DNA of 64,000 nucleotides from Streptomyces tardus (GTDB taxonomy: Bacteria; Actinomycetota; Actinomycetes; Streptomycetales; Streptomycetaceae): positions 3,282,079 through 3,346,078 of the forward strand of contig NZ_JAELVF020000001.1 of the NCBI RefSeq assembly GCF_018101125.2, written 5' to 3'. The notes beneath the pieces are model-generated. The model saw nothing but the letters and a program-made list of their open reading frames with translations. It did no database searches and was not told where the DNA came from. Made by a program: the position numbers and the translations under genes. Shown here one piece after another: positions 56,216-64,000 of this stretch (positions are counted from its first letter, which is position 1; the number at the start of each line of letters is the position of its first letter).

Positions 56216-56315
56216 CCTGTGCCCCCGCGCCGCCTGCTCGCGCGCACCACCCCGTCCGCCCGAGTCGGGCCCGGTGTGCTCCGGGCATTGGGCGGGTACG
56301 GCGGCGGGCGTTCGC

Positions 56316-58277
56316 TCACTCCCCGCGCAGCTGCAACTCGTCCTGCACGGGTACGTGCAGCCACACCGCTTCGGACGGAGTGCCGTCCTCGTCCACGGCG
56401 TTGACCATGTAGTACCCGGGGGGCACCAGGGTCGGGTCCTCCGGCACGGTCAGCTCCACACCGTTCTCCGTGCGTTCGAAGTCGAGCGCGATCGACCGCT
56501 GTTCGTTGTTGGTGACATGGGTGAAGGAGCTGGGCCGCATCAGCCGCATCTCCTTGATGTCCGCCGCGTCCTTCGTGGCGAACTCCGCCTTGCCGCCCAG
56601 CTGCACCCGCTGCGGCTTCTCGCCGTTCGCCTTGAGCTGCGGACGGGAGTCGCGGAAGAGGTAGGGCGGCGACCAGATGTCGATCTGCTGCTCGAAGGTG
56701 CCGGGCTTGGTGTTGGCCCTGTCGTCGAAGAGCGGGTCGGAACCGAAGGTCATGACCTTGCCGTTGGGCAGCAGCAGCGCGCCGGAGTGGTAGTTGCGGC
56801 CCTCCAGCGGATCGGCCACCCGCCGTGAGGTGTTGGTCCTCGGGTCGTACAGCTCGGCCTTGAGCACGTCGCTTGAGCTGTAACCGCGGTAGCCCTTCGA
56901 GCCGTTGGTGGTGAGCACGGTGTCGTCGGGGAGGATCACGCTGCTGGGGTACCGCACCGGCTCGTAGAGCGAGGGGCCGTCCACGAAACGGGGGTTCTTC
57001 TTCTTGAGGTCGACGATCCGGGTCTTGTCGGTGACCTTGGTGCTCTCACCGATGCCGCCGCCGCCGAGCACCATGTACTTCTGGTCCTGCGCGGGCGGCA
57101 GCAGCACGGCCATGGAGGTCTCCAGGGCGTCCGGATCGCTCATGCCGGGGATCTTGGTGAAGCGGTCGGTGCGCCAGTTCCACAGGCCGGGCACACGACC
57201 CTTGTCGGCGGGTCCGTAGCCGGAGCTGGTGCCGGTGTAGAGCAGTTCGTCCCGGCCGGAGAGGAAGAGCCCGGGATAGGTCGGGAAGTAGCGCTGCTCG
57301 GGCAGGGTCTGCCACTTCTTGGTCCTGGGGTCGTAGAGCTCGACCTTCTCCGAGACCTCGCCGATGTCGTCGAGACCGGAGACCGAGAGCACCCGGCCGT
57401 CCTCCAGCGTGGTCAGCGTGGGGTACCAGCGGGCGTCCTCCATCGGGTCGACCGTGATGTACTCCTCGGCCACCGGGTCGAACTCGTAGGACTCGCGGAT
57501 GCCCTGGAAGTCCTTCTTGTCGAAGGAGATCTTGTTGGCGATGCCGTAGATGTTGTCCTTGTCGGCGGCGTCGAGGCCCACGACGGCGTACTGGTCGGTG
57601 TCGCCGGTGGCGTGCTTCTTGCCCTTTCTGGCGGCCTCGACGTAGATCCGCTTCTGGCTCGCGGTGACGGTCGCACCGGTGGGCGTCTCCGTCTTCTCGG
57701 CCCTGGGCACCAGCAGGGACTGCTGGGTCTCGAAGACCTTGCCGCTCTTGGCGCCCTTGAACTTGGTGCCCTTGGGCAGCGTGATCGGCTTGTCCGGGTT
57801 CTCGTTGCTGACGATCATCAGGCCGCCAGCCTTCTCGACGTCGCCCTCCAGCGTCTCGTACCGCTGGGTGCCGCCCGCGATCAGCAGCTTGCCGTCGGGG
57901 AGCTGGGTGTGTCCCGCGCAGAACATGTCCTTGGGCGTCGGGATGTTCTTGAACGTGTTCTCGTCCGGGTCCCAGAGCACGCTGCGGAAGCTCTTGGCGG
58001 CGAACTGCTTGGCGTCGTTGCCCGATCCGGCGACCAGCAGCACCTTGCCGGTGTGCAGCAGGGCTGCGTGGATGGTGTTGATCTTGTTCTTCTGCGGTAC
58101 GTCCAGCACCTGCCACAGGCCGTTCTCGGCCTTGTAGCCCGCGCGGTTGATGTTGTAGTTCGTGTACTGCTCGCTGGTGTACCGGATGAGCCACGGGGCG
58201 TTCATGCCCGCGACGGCGAGCAGTGCGACCGACGCGATGGCCAACCGCTTCGTACGGCGGCTTGGGCGGTATTTCAC
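56316..58277 (-). CDS. glxA: galactose-oxidase-like copper radical oxidase GlxA
   Basis: A 653-aa copper oxidase with an N-terminal signal/anchor helix (LAIASVALLAVAGMNAPWL, 11-30). The cross-link Cys is C120 (DMFCAGHTQLPDG) and the Tyr partner is in the RWYPT segment (284-287). Copper ligands Y496-H497 (RNYHSGALL) and H587 (SFTHVTNNEQRS) match galactose oxidase. The kelch propeller and C-terminal domain are complete. GlxA works with CslA to make a cellulose-like polymer at hyphal tips. It is 253 bp downstream of cslA on the same strand. Confidence 0.94.
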   Translation of the reverse strand: MKYRPSRRTKRLAIASVALLAVAGMNAPWLIRYTSEQYTNYNINRAGYKAENGLWQVLDVPQKNKINTIHAALLHTGKVLLVAGSGNDAKQFAAKSFRSVLWDPDENTFKNIPTPKDMFCAGHTQLPDGKLLIAGGTQRYETLEGDVEKAGGLMIVSNENPDKPITLPKGTKFKGAKSGKVFETQQSLLVPRAEKTETPTGATVTASQKRIYVEAARKGKKHATGDTDQYAVVGLDAADKDNIYGIANKISFDKKDFQGIRESYEFDPVAEEYITVDPMEDARWYPTLTTLEDGRVLSVSGLDDIGEVSEKVELYDPRTKKWQTLPEQRYFPTYPGLFLSGRDELLYTGTSSGYGPADKGRVPGLWNWRTDRFTKIPGMSDPDALETSMAVLLPPAQDQKYMVLGGGGIGESTKVTDKTRIVDLKKKNPRFVDGPSLYEPVRYPSSVILPDDTVLTTNGSKGYRGYSSSDVLKAELYDPRTNTSRRVADPLEGRNYHSGALLLPNGKVMTFGSDPLFDDRANTKPGTFEQQIDIWSPPYLFRDSRPQLKANGEKPQRVQLGGKAEFATKDAADIKEMRLMRPSSFTHVTNNEQRSIALDFERTENGVELTVPEDPTLVPPGYYMVNAVDEDGTPSEAVWLHVPVQDELQLRGE

Positions 58278-58530
58278 CGGTTAACACTCCTGCAAGCGAC
58301 ATCCGGGGTGGTTCCCGGGGTGGGTGGTTCTGTTGCGTGTCCGGGCGCGCCCCGGCTCCCGCGGGGTGTGCCCGTCCTGCCCCTTGCCGGGACCGCGTCC
58401 CGGGCGGCCCGGTGCCGGTACGGCGGTGTCCGTGGCGTCCGCGCAGCACGTCCGGTCCTCGGGTGGGGCGCTCCGCCGTCGGCGCGCTCAGGTGCGGGGC
58501 CGCACCGTTCGGGAGGCGGGTGCGGGTGCC

Positions 58531-60609
58531 TCACTGCCCGGGCGGGGCGGACTGCCGGATCTGTCGTGCGTCGAACTGGACGGTCCGGTCGGTACCGCGC
58601 GGATCGGCGGCCCAGGCGGGCCGCTGCTCGCCCCCCGGCGGCGCCCCGCCGGCCACCCCCGCGGGCGGTGCGCCGGACTCCGGCACCCCGGTACGGCCCG
58701 TACTGCCCCCCGCGGGTTGTGCGGGCGGCGGTGACTGCGGCGGGTCCTGCTGCTGCGCTTCCCCGCCGCCGTTCCGCCGCGCCTGTCTGCGGCGCTTCTT
58801 CTCGGCCCGCATACCGACCCGCCAGCCGATGATCGGCGCCGCGGTGATCAGGGTCGCGAGCGTGGCCCAGATCAGCATGGCCGGATGGTTGTGGCCGAGC
58901 CAGAACGAGCCGATCGCCGAACCGCCGAAGACCGCGATGAAGAAGAGGTGGATGCGGAACGTGCCGAAGAGCGTGTCCGGGCTCGCCGACTCGCCCTTGG
59001 GCGTGACGACGAACTTGCTCTTCCGCCGCAGCACCGTGTCCATCAGCGACCTGGCGTAGATCGGGGCGGAGAGCGCCGACATCAGCATGCCGGCCAGACC
59101 GCCCGAGCCCTCGGGCTCGTGCGGCGAGACGTTGTGCCGGCGGTTCCAGATGTAGAGGCCGACCTGGAGCGCCGAGGCGTTGCCGTACAGCATCATCCAG
59201 ATGACCGGGTCGATCTGCACACCCGAGGCGCCCAGTCCCAGGAACAGGGCGCAACTGATCGCGGCCAGAATCCAGTTCAGCGCCGAGATCGGGTAGAAGA
59301 TGATCATCATCGTGTAGTTGAAGAGCTTGCCGGGCGGCATGGTGAACCAGCCGCGCCAGTACTGCTTGAGGATCGTCTCGTAGGTACCGCGCGACCAGCG
59401 CAGCTGCTGGGTGAAGAAGTCGGTCCAGGCGTTCGGGCCCTCACCGACGGCCAGTACGTCCGGGGTGTACACCGAGCGCCAGCGCTTGCCGGTCTGCGGG
59501 TTGCGCGCCCGGTGGATCTCGAAACCGGTGGCCATGTCCTCGGTGATCGAGTCGTACAGGCCGCCGATCTGCTTGATGGCGCTGATCCGCACCGCGTTGC
59601 TGGTACCGACGAACATCGGGGAGCCGTAGCGGTTGCCGGCGCGCTGGATCAGCGCGTGGAAGAGGAACTGCTGGCTCTCCGCGGCCTTGGTGACGAAGTT
59701 GTCGTAGTTGCCGTAGACCTGCGGGCCGATGACGAAGCCGACGTTCGGGTCGCGGAAGTAACCGAGCATCCGCTCCAGGTAGTTGGGCAGCGGCACGTGG
59801 TCGGTGTCGACGCCCGCGAAGTAGTCGTAGTTGTCACCGTGGGCGTCCAACCAGGCGTTGTAGTTGCCGTGTTTGGTCTTCGCGCGGAAGGCGCCCTTGG
59901 AGGTGTTCCACTTCTCCACGCCCTTGCGGCTGAAGTGGTGCACACCCAGGCGGCGGCAGACCTCCTTGACCTCGGGGTCGTCGCCCTCGTCCAGCAGCCA
60001 GACGTGCATCGTGCCCCGGTGGCGGATCTTGACCGCCGCCGCCAGGGTCTTGGTCACCATCTCGATCGGTTCCTTGCCCGGAACGAAGGAGGTGAGGAAG
60101 GCGACCCGGGTGCCCGACTCCGGCACCACCGGCACCGGGTCCCTGGCCACCAGCGTCGCGTGCGAGTTGGAGAGCACGTTCAGCGTGCGGAACAGCTCGA
60201 TCAGCCCGATCGCGACCAGCATCACGATGTCGAGCCTGAGCACCAGGTCGGAGACCGACCCCTCGTCGCGCTCCGTCCAGTGCTGCGGCTGCATCAGCCA
60301 GGCGAAGAGCCCGAGCGAGAGCAGCGGAGCGAGGGTCAGCAGCAGTGCAGCCCGGAAGCGGTGCGGCTCGTCGGCCATCAGACTGCGGTACTTGACCCGG
60401 TAGGGCTTGTCGGGGTCGGGCCGGGTCAGCGGGCCGGCCAGGCGACTGTAGTGCTCGTAGTCGTACCGGGGCGGCGCCTTGCGGGGCCAGCGCAGCCCCC
60501 GGCCGAAGGTGCCGGTCTCCCCGGACCTGTTCCGCTGGATGCGGAGCTTGGTGGTCTGCGACGGATCGTCGTGCGCACGCGACTGTGCCTGGCGTGGTTC
60601 CGACGTCAT
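58531..60609 (-). CDS. cslA: cellulose synthase-like glycosyltransferase CslA (GT2)
   Basis: A 692-aa processive GT2 enzyme. Two N-terminal helices lead to the catalytic domain with D268-TD (AGVDTDHVP), TED356-358, and Q401-QLRW, the substrate-binding signature. Four or more further helices and a Pro/Gln-rich C-terminal tail (AQPAGG, PPAG) follow. It makes the beta-glucan that sheathes hyphal tips. ATG 60609 lies after a GGGGGAT sequence; GTG 60627 is an alternative. The next gene, glxA, completes the unit. Confidence 0.94.
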   Translation of the reverse strand: MTSEPRQAQSRAHDDPSQTTKLRIQRNRSGETGTFGRGLRWPRKAPPRYDYEHYSRLAGPLTRPDPDKPYRVKYRSLMADEPHRFRAALLLTLAPLLSLGLFAWLMQPQHWTERDEGSVSDLVLRLDIVMLVAIGLIELFRTLNVLSNSHATLVARDPVPVVPESGTRVAFLTSFVPGKEPIEMVTKTLAAAVKIRHRGTMHVWLLDEGDDPEVKEVCRRLGVHHFSRKGVEKWNTSKGAFRAKTKHGNYNAWLDAHGDNYDYFAGVDTDHVPLPNYLERMLGYFRDPNVGFVIGPQVYGNYDNFVTKAAESQQFLFHALIQRAGNRYGSPMFVGTSNAVRISAIKQIGGLYDSITEDMATGFEIHRARNPQTGKRWRSVYTPDVLAVGEGPNAWTDFFTQQLRWSRGTYETILKQYWRGWFTMPPGKLFNYTMMIIFYPISALNWILAAISCALFLGLGASGVQIDPVIWMMLYGNASALQVGLYIWNRRHNVSPHEPEGSGGLAGMLMSALSAPIYARSLMDTVLRRKSKFVVTPKGESASPDTLFGTFRIHLFFIAVFGGSAIGSFWLGHNHPAMLIWATLATLITAAPIIGWRVGMRAEKKRRRQARRNGGGEAQQQDPPQSPPPAQPAGGSTGRTGVPESGAPPAGVAGGAPPGGEQRPAWAADPRGTDRTVQFDARQIRQSAPPGQ

Positions 60610-60924
60610 GAATCCATCCCCCTGCACGCATCAGCTGCGTGTGCTCGTTCGTGCCCGCGACCTTCGGCTGAGCGCCGGAAGAACAGGTTGAATCGGGCGG
60701 GCGTGATGACCGCCGCCGTATGAGACAGCCGAGGGCGGTAGTTGGTTCCCTCGGTACCGAAATGCCCCGTTTTTCCCGGCCGGTTCGGATGCCGCGGGAT
60801 CTGGTGCCGCGTCAGCTTCGCGGAGCTCCTCACGTGATCGCAAGAACGATACGCGCCGTTTACCCGTTTGAGTGGGGAACCGGAGATCGAACGTGATCAA
60901 GAAGCAACGATCCGGACAAGGACG

Positions 60925-60957
60925 CCCGGCGGGGCCCGCCGAGCGGGCCCCGCCGGG
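60925..60957. terminator. 15-bp-stem hairpin
   Basis: Perfect arms CCCGGCGGGGCCCGC (60925-60939) and its complement (60943-60957), loop CGA. It lies just downstream of a second, longer hairpin with respect to the 52-aa gene. Confidence 0.7.
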
Positions 60958-60961
60958 TACT

Positions 60962-61012
60962 GCCGTGGTGGTGGCTGCCAGACTCGCGGAGTCTGGCAGC
61001 CACCACCACGGC
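60962..61012 (-). terminator. 24-bp-stem hairpin downstream of the 52-aa ORF
   Basis: Perfect 24-bp arms (60962-60985 and 60989-61012) with loop GCG, 47 bp past the small ORF stop on its strand. It is the longest clean hairpin outside the disputed insertions and probably insulates cslA from upstream transcription. Confidence 0.75.
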
Positions 61013-61058
61013 GGAGACTTTTGGCGCACCGGAGCGATGCCGGGGTCGCCGCCCGTCG

Positions 61059-61217
61059 TCAGTCGATACCGCGCCAGATGTGCGGCTCGTTCTCCTCGCC
61101 GGTCTCGCCGGCCAGTCCGAGTGCGGGCTGTGCGTAGAGCAGCGCGTTCAGCTCATCGGTGCCGATGGTGTACGCCTGTTGTGCCGACTGTTCCTTCTCC
61201 TGAACGGGAACGCCCAC
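61059..61217 (-). CDS. 52-aa hypothetical protein upstream of cslA
   Basis: A short ORF starting GTG 61217, six bases after GGGAG. The product begins VGVPVQEKEQSAQQAYTIGT and ends EENEPHIWRGID; it is acidic, has no Cys and no membrane helix or signal. Third positions are G/C-rich as in real genes. It lies on the same strand as cslA, is sealed off by two hairpins, and has no recognised family. It could be a small regulator or peptide; I cannot assign a function. Confidence 0.5.
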   Translation of the reverse strand: MGVPVQEKEQSAQQAYTIGTDELNALLYAQPALGLAGETGEENEPHIWRGID

Positions 61218-61834
61218 GGTCAACTCCCTCGAAGCGATCCACGTGTCCTGTCGGACCGTCGTGGTGGTGTGTGATCTCTCTCAAGCTGTGGACCCTGCCG
61301 GTGCGTGCTGTCCGCCCCGCGCGCGGGCGACGCTCGGCGTGCCCCGGCTCGTCGCATCACCGGCGCCGCGACGAGGGCCGTGATCCGCGCTGCCCGGTGA
61401 AGTCGTCCCTACGCTCCGTCGTGGTCAACTTCCCGTGGGCCGAGGGCCTTCGGTGTCGCTAGTGGGACGCCTCCGGTCAGGTCTCCCGGTGGGTGCCGGG
61501 TCGATTTCGCCGTGACTCAGAGCACACCACACTTCAAGCCGAACCGCACAGAGATTCCCCCGAACGTGGCGATAACTGGACAGTAGATGCCAGAGGGGAA
61601 CGAGCCGTGCGTGCCGGGTGACCGACTGCTGCCACGACCGGTCCGCCGTACTGCGGCTCGACCGTGCGCTCGGCCTGCGACTGTGCTCCATACGGCCCCG
61701 GCGGCCCGAGCCCCGATCGGTGCTCCCTCGGCCGGCGGCTCTGCGTGTCCGGCGGTCCTGGGAGTCCGACGATCCGGTGCCGCGGGGGCGGAAACGGGCC
61801 GAGGGCCCTCGCAGTGCGAGGGCCCTCGGGAGTG
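61218..61834. other. gene-less stretch between the 52-aa ORF and tRNA-Lys
   Basis: About 617 bp with AT-richer patches near 61500-61590 (CACACTTCAAGCC, GATAACTGGACAG) likely to contain the promoter of the small ORF. The tRNA terminator lies at its right end. Open frames running into the tRNA are shadows. Confidence 0.5.
61799..61829 (-). terminator. hairpin terminator of tRNA-Lys
   Basis: CCGAGGGCCCTCG (61799-61811) and its complement (61817-61829), loop CAGTG, just downstream of the tRNA on its strand. Confidence 0.75.
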
Positions 61835-61908
61835 TGCGCCGTCAGGGACTCGAACCCCGGACCCGCTGATTAAGAGTCAGCTGCTCTAACCAACTGAGCT
61901 AACGGCGC
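61835..61908 (-). tRNA. tRNA-Lys (anticodon CTT)
   Basis: Minus-strand cloverleaf: acceptor GCGCCGT/ACGGCGC with discriminator A, D arm TAGCTCAGTTGGTTAGAGC, anticodon loop ACTCTTAATC (CTT, Lys), short variable loop, T arm CCGGGGTTCGAGTCCCTG. CCA is not encoded. Confidence 0.96.
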
Positions 61909-62046
61909 AGATGGCCGGTCGGAACCAGCGGGAGAAAGAATACCCGATGCCCGGAGGTGCTCCAGGCGACCGCTGACCCGCACCAGGTGTCGCCCGGTCG
62001 GGGCGGTGACGGGTCAGCGGCCGTGTGGGGGTGTGGACCGTCCGGC

Positions 62047-62640
62047 TCAGAGGTCCACGTCGGAGCAGGCGTAGAACGCGTTCTCGGTGTCCTCGATGTT
62101 CCAGACGCCGACGATCAGGTGGCGACCGGACTTGCCGTCGGGGACGGTGCCCTCGTGGCTCTCCTGGAAGTCGGGCTGGGCGCCGTCGAGCGGCACGGTC
62201 AGGAACGGCTCGTCCTCGAGTGCGTCCCTGGTCAGGGGCTGGGTCGGGTCGTAGTCGTCGGTGGTGAGGAAGTACTGGAAGTCGGTGGTGCTGTGGGGTG
62301 CGGTCAGCTTCCAGGTGAAGGTGTGGCTCTCGCCCGGAGTCAGTTCGGTGGCGGGCCAGTTGCCGTCGCGCGGGTCGTCCAGTGCGCCGAAGCCCTCGTT
62401 GCCGCCGGAGCAGATCTGTCCGTCCTCTGGGCCGGCGGCCGGGAAGCCCTTGGGGCCCTCGACGCTCTGCGGCTCGTGCTCCACGGCGCCGCAGTCGGAT
62501 GCCTCGCCGGAGGCGCAGAAGGCCTGACGGCTCGTCGGGCCCTCGCTGTACCCGTGGCCCTGGGCCGAGCCGCCGGTGACGAACACGGCCGCTCCCGCGA
62601 TGCCGAGTCCGAGCGCGGCGGCGGTGATCCTCTTGCGCAT
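62047..62640 (-). CDS. lpmP: lytic polysaccharide monooxygenase, AA10 family
   Basis: A 197-aa secreted copper enzyme that cleaves chitin or cellulose oxidatively. The signal peptide ends SAQG, leaving His29 as the mature N-terminus (HGYSEGPTSRQ), the first histidine-brace ligand; His116 (LTAPHSTTDF) is the second. The family helix-sheet VGVWNIEDTENAFYACSDVDL closes the domain. No carbohydrate-binding module is present. ATG 62640 follows AGGAGCG. Known partner of CslA/GlxA in streptomycetes. dre-like sites lie upstream. Confidence 0.93.
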   Translation of the reverse strand: MRKRITAAALGLGIAGAAVFVTGGSAQGHGYSEGPTSRQAFCASGEASDCGAVEHEPQSVEGPKGFPAAGPEDGQICSGGNEGFGALDDPRDGNWPATELTPGESHTFTWKLTAPHSTTDFQYFLTTDDYDPTQPLTRDALEDEPFLTVPLDGAQPDFQESHEGTVPDGKSGRHLIVGVWNIEDTENAFYACSDVDL

Positions 62641-62694
62641 ACTTCGCTCCTGTGGGGGTGGGGCTAGGTGTGCCTGCTGCAAGCATGTGTGGGG

Positions 62695-62710
62695 GAAGGT
62701 CTAGACCACG
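62695..62710. promoter_or_regulatory. dre-like operator upstream of the LPMO gene
   Basis: GAAGGTCTAGACCACG contains the perfect core GGTCTAGACC of the DasR site. A related copy, AAAGTCCAGACCA (62737-62749), lies about 41 bp away; 11 of 13 bases match AAGGTCTAGACCA. Both are upstream of the LPMO start and also face ehuB. Confidence 0.7.
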
Positions 62711-62901
62711 GCAGAAGCTAGCGCGCTCCACCGTCCAAAGTCCAGACCAATCGGAGAAGTCATTCGCTGCGACGCGTCCAACTCGTATGCCTCCGGGCGG
62801 CGCTGTGGAAGGCCGCGTTCCGCGCTCCTGCGTGTTGCATGTCCCAACTCGCGAAGTGACCTGCCGTACAACGACCTGGTCACTGGCGTAAAACGTTTTG
62901 C

Positions 62902-63849
62902 ATGATTCAACGATCGATGGGTAGTCGCGCGCCCATGGCTCCACCACCGAGAAAGATTCAGACACTCAGTCACAGACAAGTGAGCCGCCGCTCGCTCCTC
63001 GCAGGAGTGGGAGTGGCGGCTCTTGGCGCAGCGGGGGCTGTCGGTTGCAGCCGCGCACCTGAGGAGGGGGAGGTGGAAGGCGGCGACCTGCTGGAGCGTG
63101 TGCGGGACCGCGGCACCGTCCGGATCGGAATCGCCAGTGAGCCGCCCTTCGGCTACATCAATGACAAGGGCGAGCCCACGGGTGAGGCACCCGAGCTCGC
63201 CAAGGTGGTTTTCAAGAACCTGGGTATCGACAACGTCGAGCCCGTCCCCGTCGACTTCAGCGCACTGATCCCCGGGCTCCGGGCGCAGCAGTTCGACGTG
63301 GTCTCCGCGGGTATGTACATCAACGCCACCCGCTGTCAGCAGGTGCTGTTCTCCGACCCCGACTACCTGATGTTGGACGCATTCATCGTCCGAAAGGGCA
63401 ATCCGCACAACATCACGCGTTACGAGGACATCGTCGAGAAGAAGCTCAAGCTCGCGAGCGGTGAGGCGTACGCCGAGATCGCCTACGCGGAGGCGGCCGG
63501 CATCAAGGACATCCTGATCCTTCCGGACCAGGTCGCCGGTCTCGACGCGGTCGTCCAGGGCCGGGTGGACGCCTTCGCCGGCACCAGCATCACGGTCCGA
63601 GACGTCGTCAAGAACTCGCGCCGGGCCGAGCACACCGAGCCGTTCCAGCCCATCGTCGACGGTGAACCCGCCTACGGAGCCGGTGGGTTCGCCTTCCGGC
63701 TCTCCGAGGCCAATTTCCGTGACGCCTTCAACAAGGAGCTGGACAAGCTCCGCAAGAACAAGAACGAAGGCCTGCTCAAGATCGTCGGTCCTTTCGGGTT
63801 CACCCAGGAAGAGATGACCGATCTCACCGCAGAGGAGCTGTGCGGATGA
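62902..63849 (+). CDS. ehuB: ectoine/hydroxyectoine ABC transporter substrate-binding protein EhuB
   Basis: A 315-aa exported binding protein. The leader has twin Arg (SRRSLLAGVGVAALGA) and a lipobox ending in GCSRAP, so it is a lipoprotein possibly exported by Tat. The mature part is a bacterial family 3 solute-binding fold (DRGTVRIGIASEPPFGYIND, DFSALIPGLRAQQFDVVSAGMYI). It probably captures ectoine. ATG 62902 or ATG 62938 may start it. It overlaps the permease gene by ATGA. Confidence 0.87.
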   Translation: MIQRSMGSRAPMAPPPRKIQTLSHRQVSRRSLLAGVGVAALGAAGAVGCSRAPEEGEVEGGDLLERVRDRGTVRIGIASEPPFGYINDKGEPTGEAPELAKVVFKNLGIDNVEPVPVDFSALIPGLRAQQFDVVSAGMYINATRCQQVLFSDPDYLMLDAFIVRKGNPHNITRYEDIVEKKLKLASGEAYAEIAYAEAAGIKDILILPDQVAGLDAVVQGRVDAFAGTSITVRDVVKNSRRAEHTEPFQPIVDGEPAYGAGGFAFRLSEANFRDAFNKELDKLRKNKNEGLLKIVGPFGFTQEEMTDLTAEELCG

Positions 63850-64000
63850 CTTCAGCCCTCTTCACCAGCTGGTTCCTTCCGGGTGTCTGGATCACCATCC
63901 AGATCACCCTTCTCTCCGCGCTGCTCGCACTTGTCGTCGCCTTCGTCGTCGGGCTGGCCCGCACCTCCGAGGTGTGGATCGTCCGATTCGTCGCCGGCTG
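63846..64000 (+). CDS. ehuC: ectoine/hydroxyectoine ABC transporter permease EhuC (5' part)
   Basis: The window ends inside this gene. The first 51 residues (MTSALFTSWFLPGVWITIQIT, then LLSALLALVVAFVVGLART) are a polar amino-acid-type permease N-terminus with one or two helices. The ATG overlaps the ehuB stop (ATGA), so it is the next gene of the ehu operon. Confidence 0.82.
   Translation, partial: MTSALFTSWFLPGVWITIQITLLSALLALVVAFVVGLARTSEVWIVRFVAG

Larger units (their letters stand above)
60610..61058. other. cslA upstream region with two hairpins
   Basis: About 449 bp. The left part (60700-60900) is less GC-rich and probably holds the cslA promoter (minus strand). The right part carries two strong hairpins (60925-60957 and 60962-61012). 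No gene is recognised. Confidence 0.55.

Noticed and set aside
61587..61889. Plus-strand ORFs running into tRNA-Lys
   Set aside because: They end inside the tRNA gene, have no SD and no family similarity.

Overview
The window is high-GC (about 72 %) actinobacterial chromosome and almost certainly Streptomyces. It has strong G/C third-position bias, GTG starts, an SsgA-family sporulation gene, DasR-type dre operators around GlcNAc genes, the ClpS-DUF2017 pair, the Mec/CysO/CysM cysteine genes and the cslA-glxA cellulose-like polymer locus. From memory, the gene order resembles the conserved S. coelicolor SCO29xx-SCO28xx core. I see no transposase, integrase, phage gene or CRISPR array.

Layout. 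1-2.3 kb: DUF3039, a TPR/membrane protein and a tiny DUF6126 membrane protein. 2.3-4.0 kb: a GH20 hexosaminidase with a dre-like site. 4.4-9.6 kb: a three-subunit xanthine-dehydrogenase-family operon (FAD, 2Fe-2S, Mo). 9.7-13.7 kb: an SF2 helicase, an IclR regulator and a Lon-type (S16) secreted protein. 13.8-18.1 kb: an osmoprotectant (betaine/choline-type) ABC transporter operon headed by an Lrp/AsnC regulator, divergent from hpd. 19.8-24.5 kb: a GlcD-type oxidase, an ssgG-like gene and two RDD membrane proteins. 25.6-29 kb: a secreted M6 metalloprotease and a hypothetical gene. 29-31 kb: the NAD salvage genes pncA and pncB. 31-34 kb: clpS, DUF2017 and an AGCS amino-acid symporter. 34.1-36.1 kb: a JAMM protease (Mec), a 31-aa leader peptide, CysO and CysM. 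36.5-43 kb: an MBL hydrolase, GNAT, GlcNAc PTS (nagE/nagF, divergent, two dre sites), rph, rdgB, tRNA-Leu, bcp, DUF3618 and a lone Cpn10. 43.5-52.3 kb: a class A PBP with a collagen-like tail, an SGNH hydrolase, DUF445, an FAH-family hydrolase, a Gfo/Idh/MocA oxidoreductase and a small membrane protein. 52.6-55 kb: a HAD-IIA phosphatase and a secreted protein/class F sortase pair. 55-62.6 kb: a GH6 lipoprotein, glxA, cslA, a 52-aa orphan ORF, tRNA-Lys and an AA10 LPMO. 62.9-64 kb: ehuB and the start of ehuC.

The most unusual signal is structural. Two genes (the 2Fe-2S subunit and the first RDD protein) are broken by insertions made only of direct and inverted copies of their own flanks. Removing exactly 389 bp (5746-6134) or 422 bp (22469-22890) restores one continuous reading frame in each case. 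A smaller inverted repeat coincides with a frame break in the osmoprotectant-binding protein. These are either assembly fold-back artefacts or a real palindrome-forming mutation process. Raw reads or PCR would decide.

Functional themes are GlcNAc/chitin sensing (dre-like sites at the GH20, nagE, nagF and LPMO genes), tip-associated cellulose-like polymer synthesis and trimming (CslA, GlxA, GH6, LPMO), and carrier-protein cysteine synthesis (Mec, CysO, CysM) behind a probable cysteine-sensing leader peptide.
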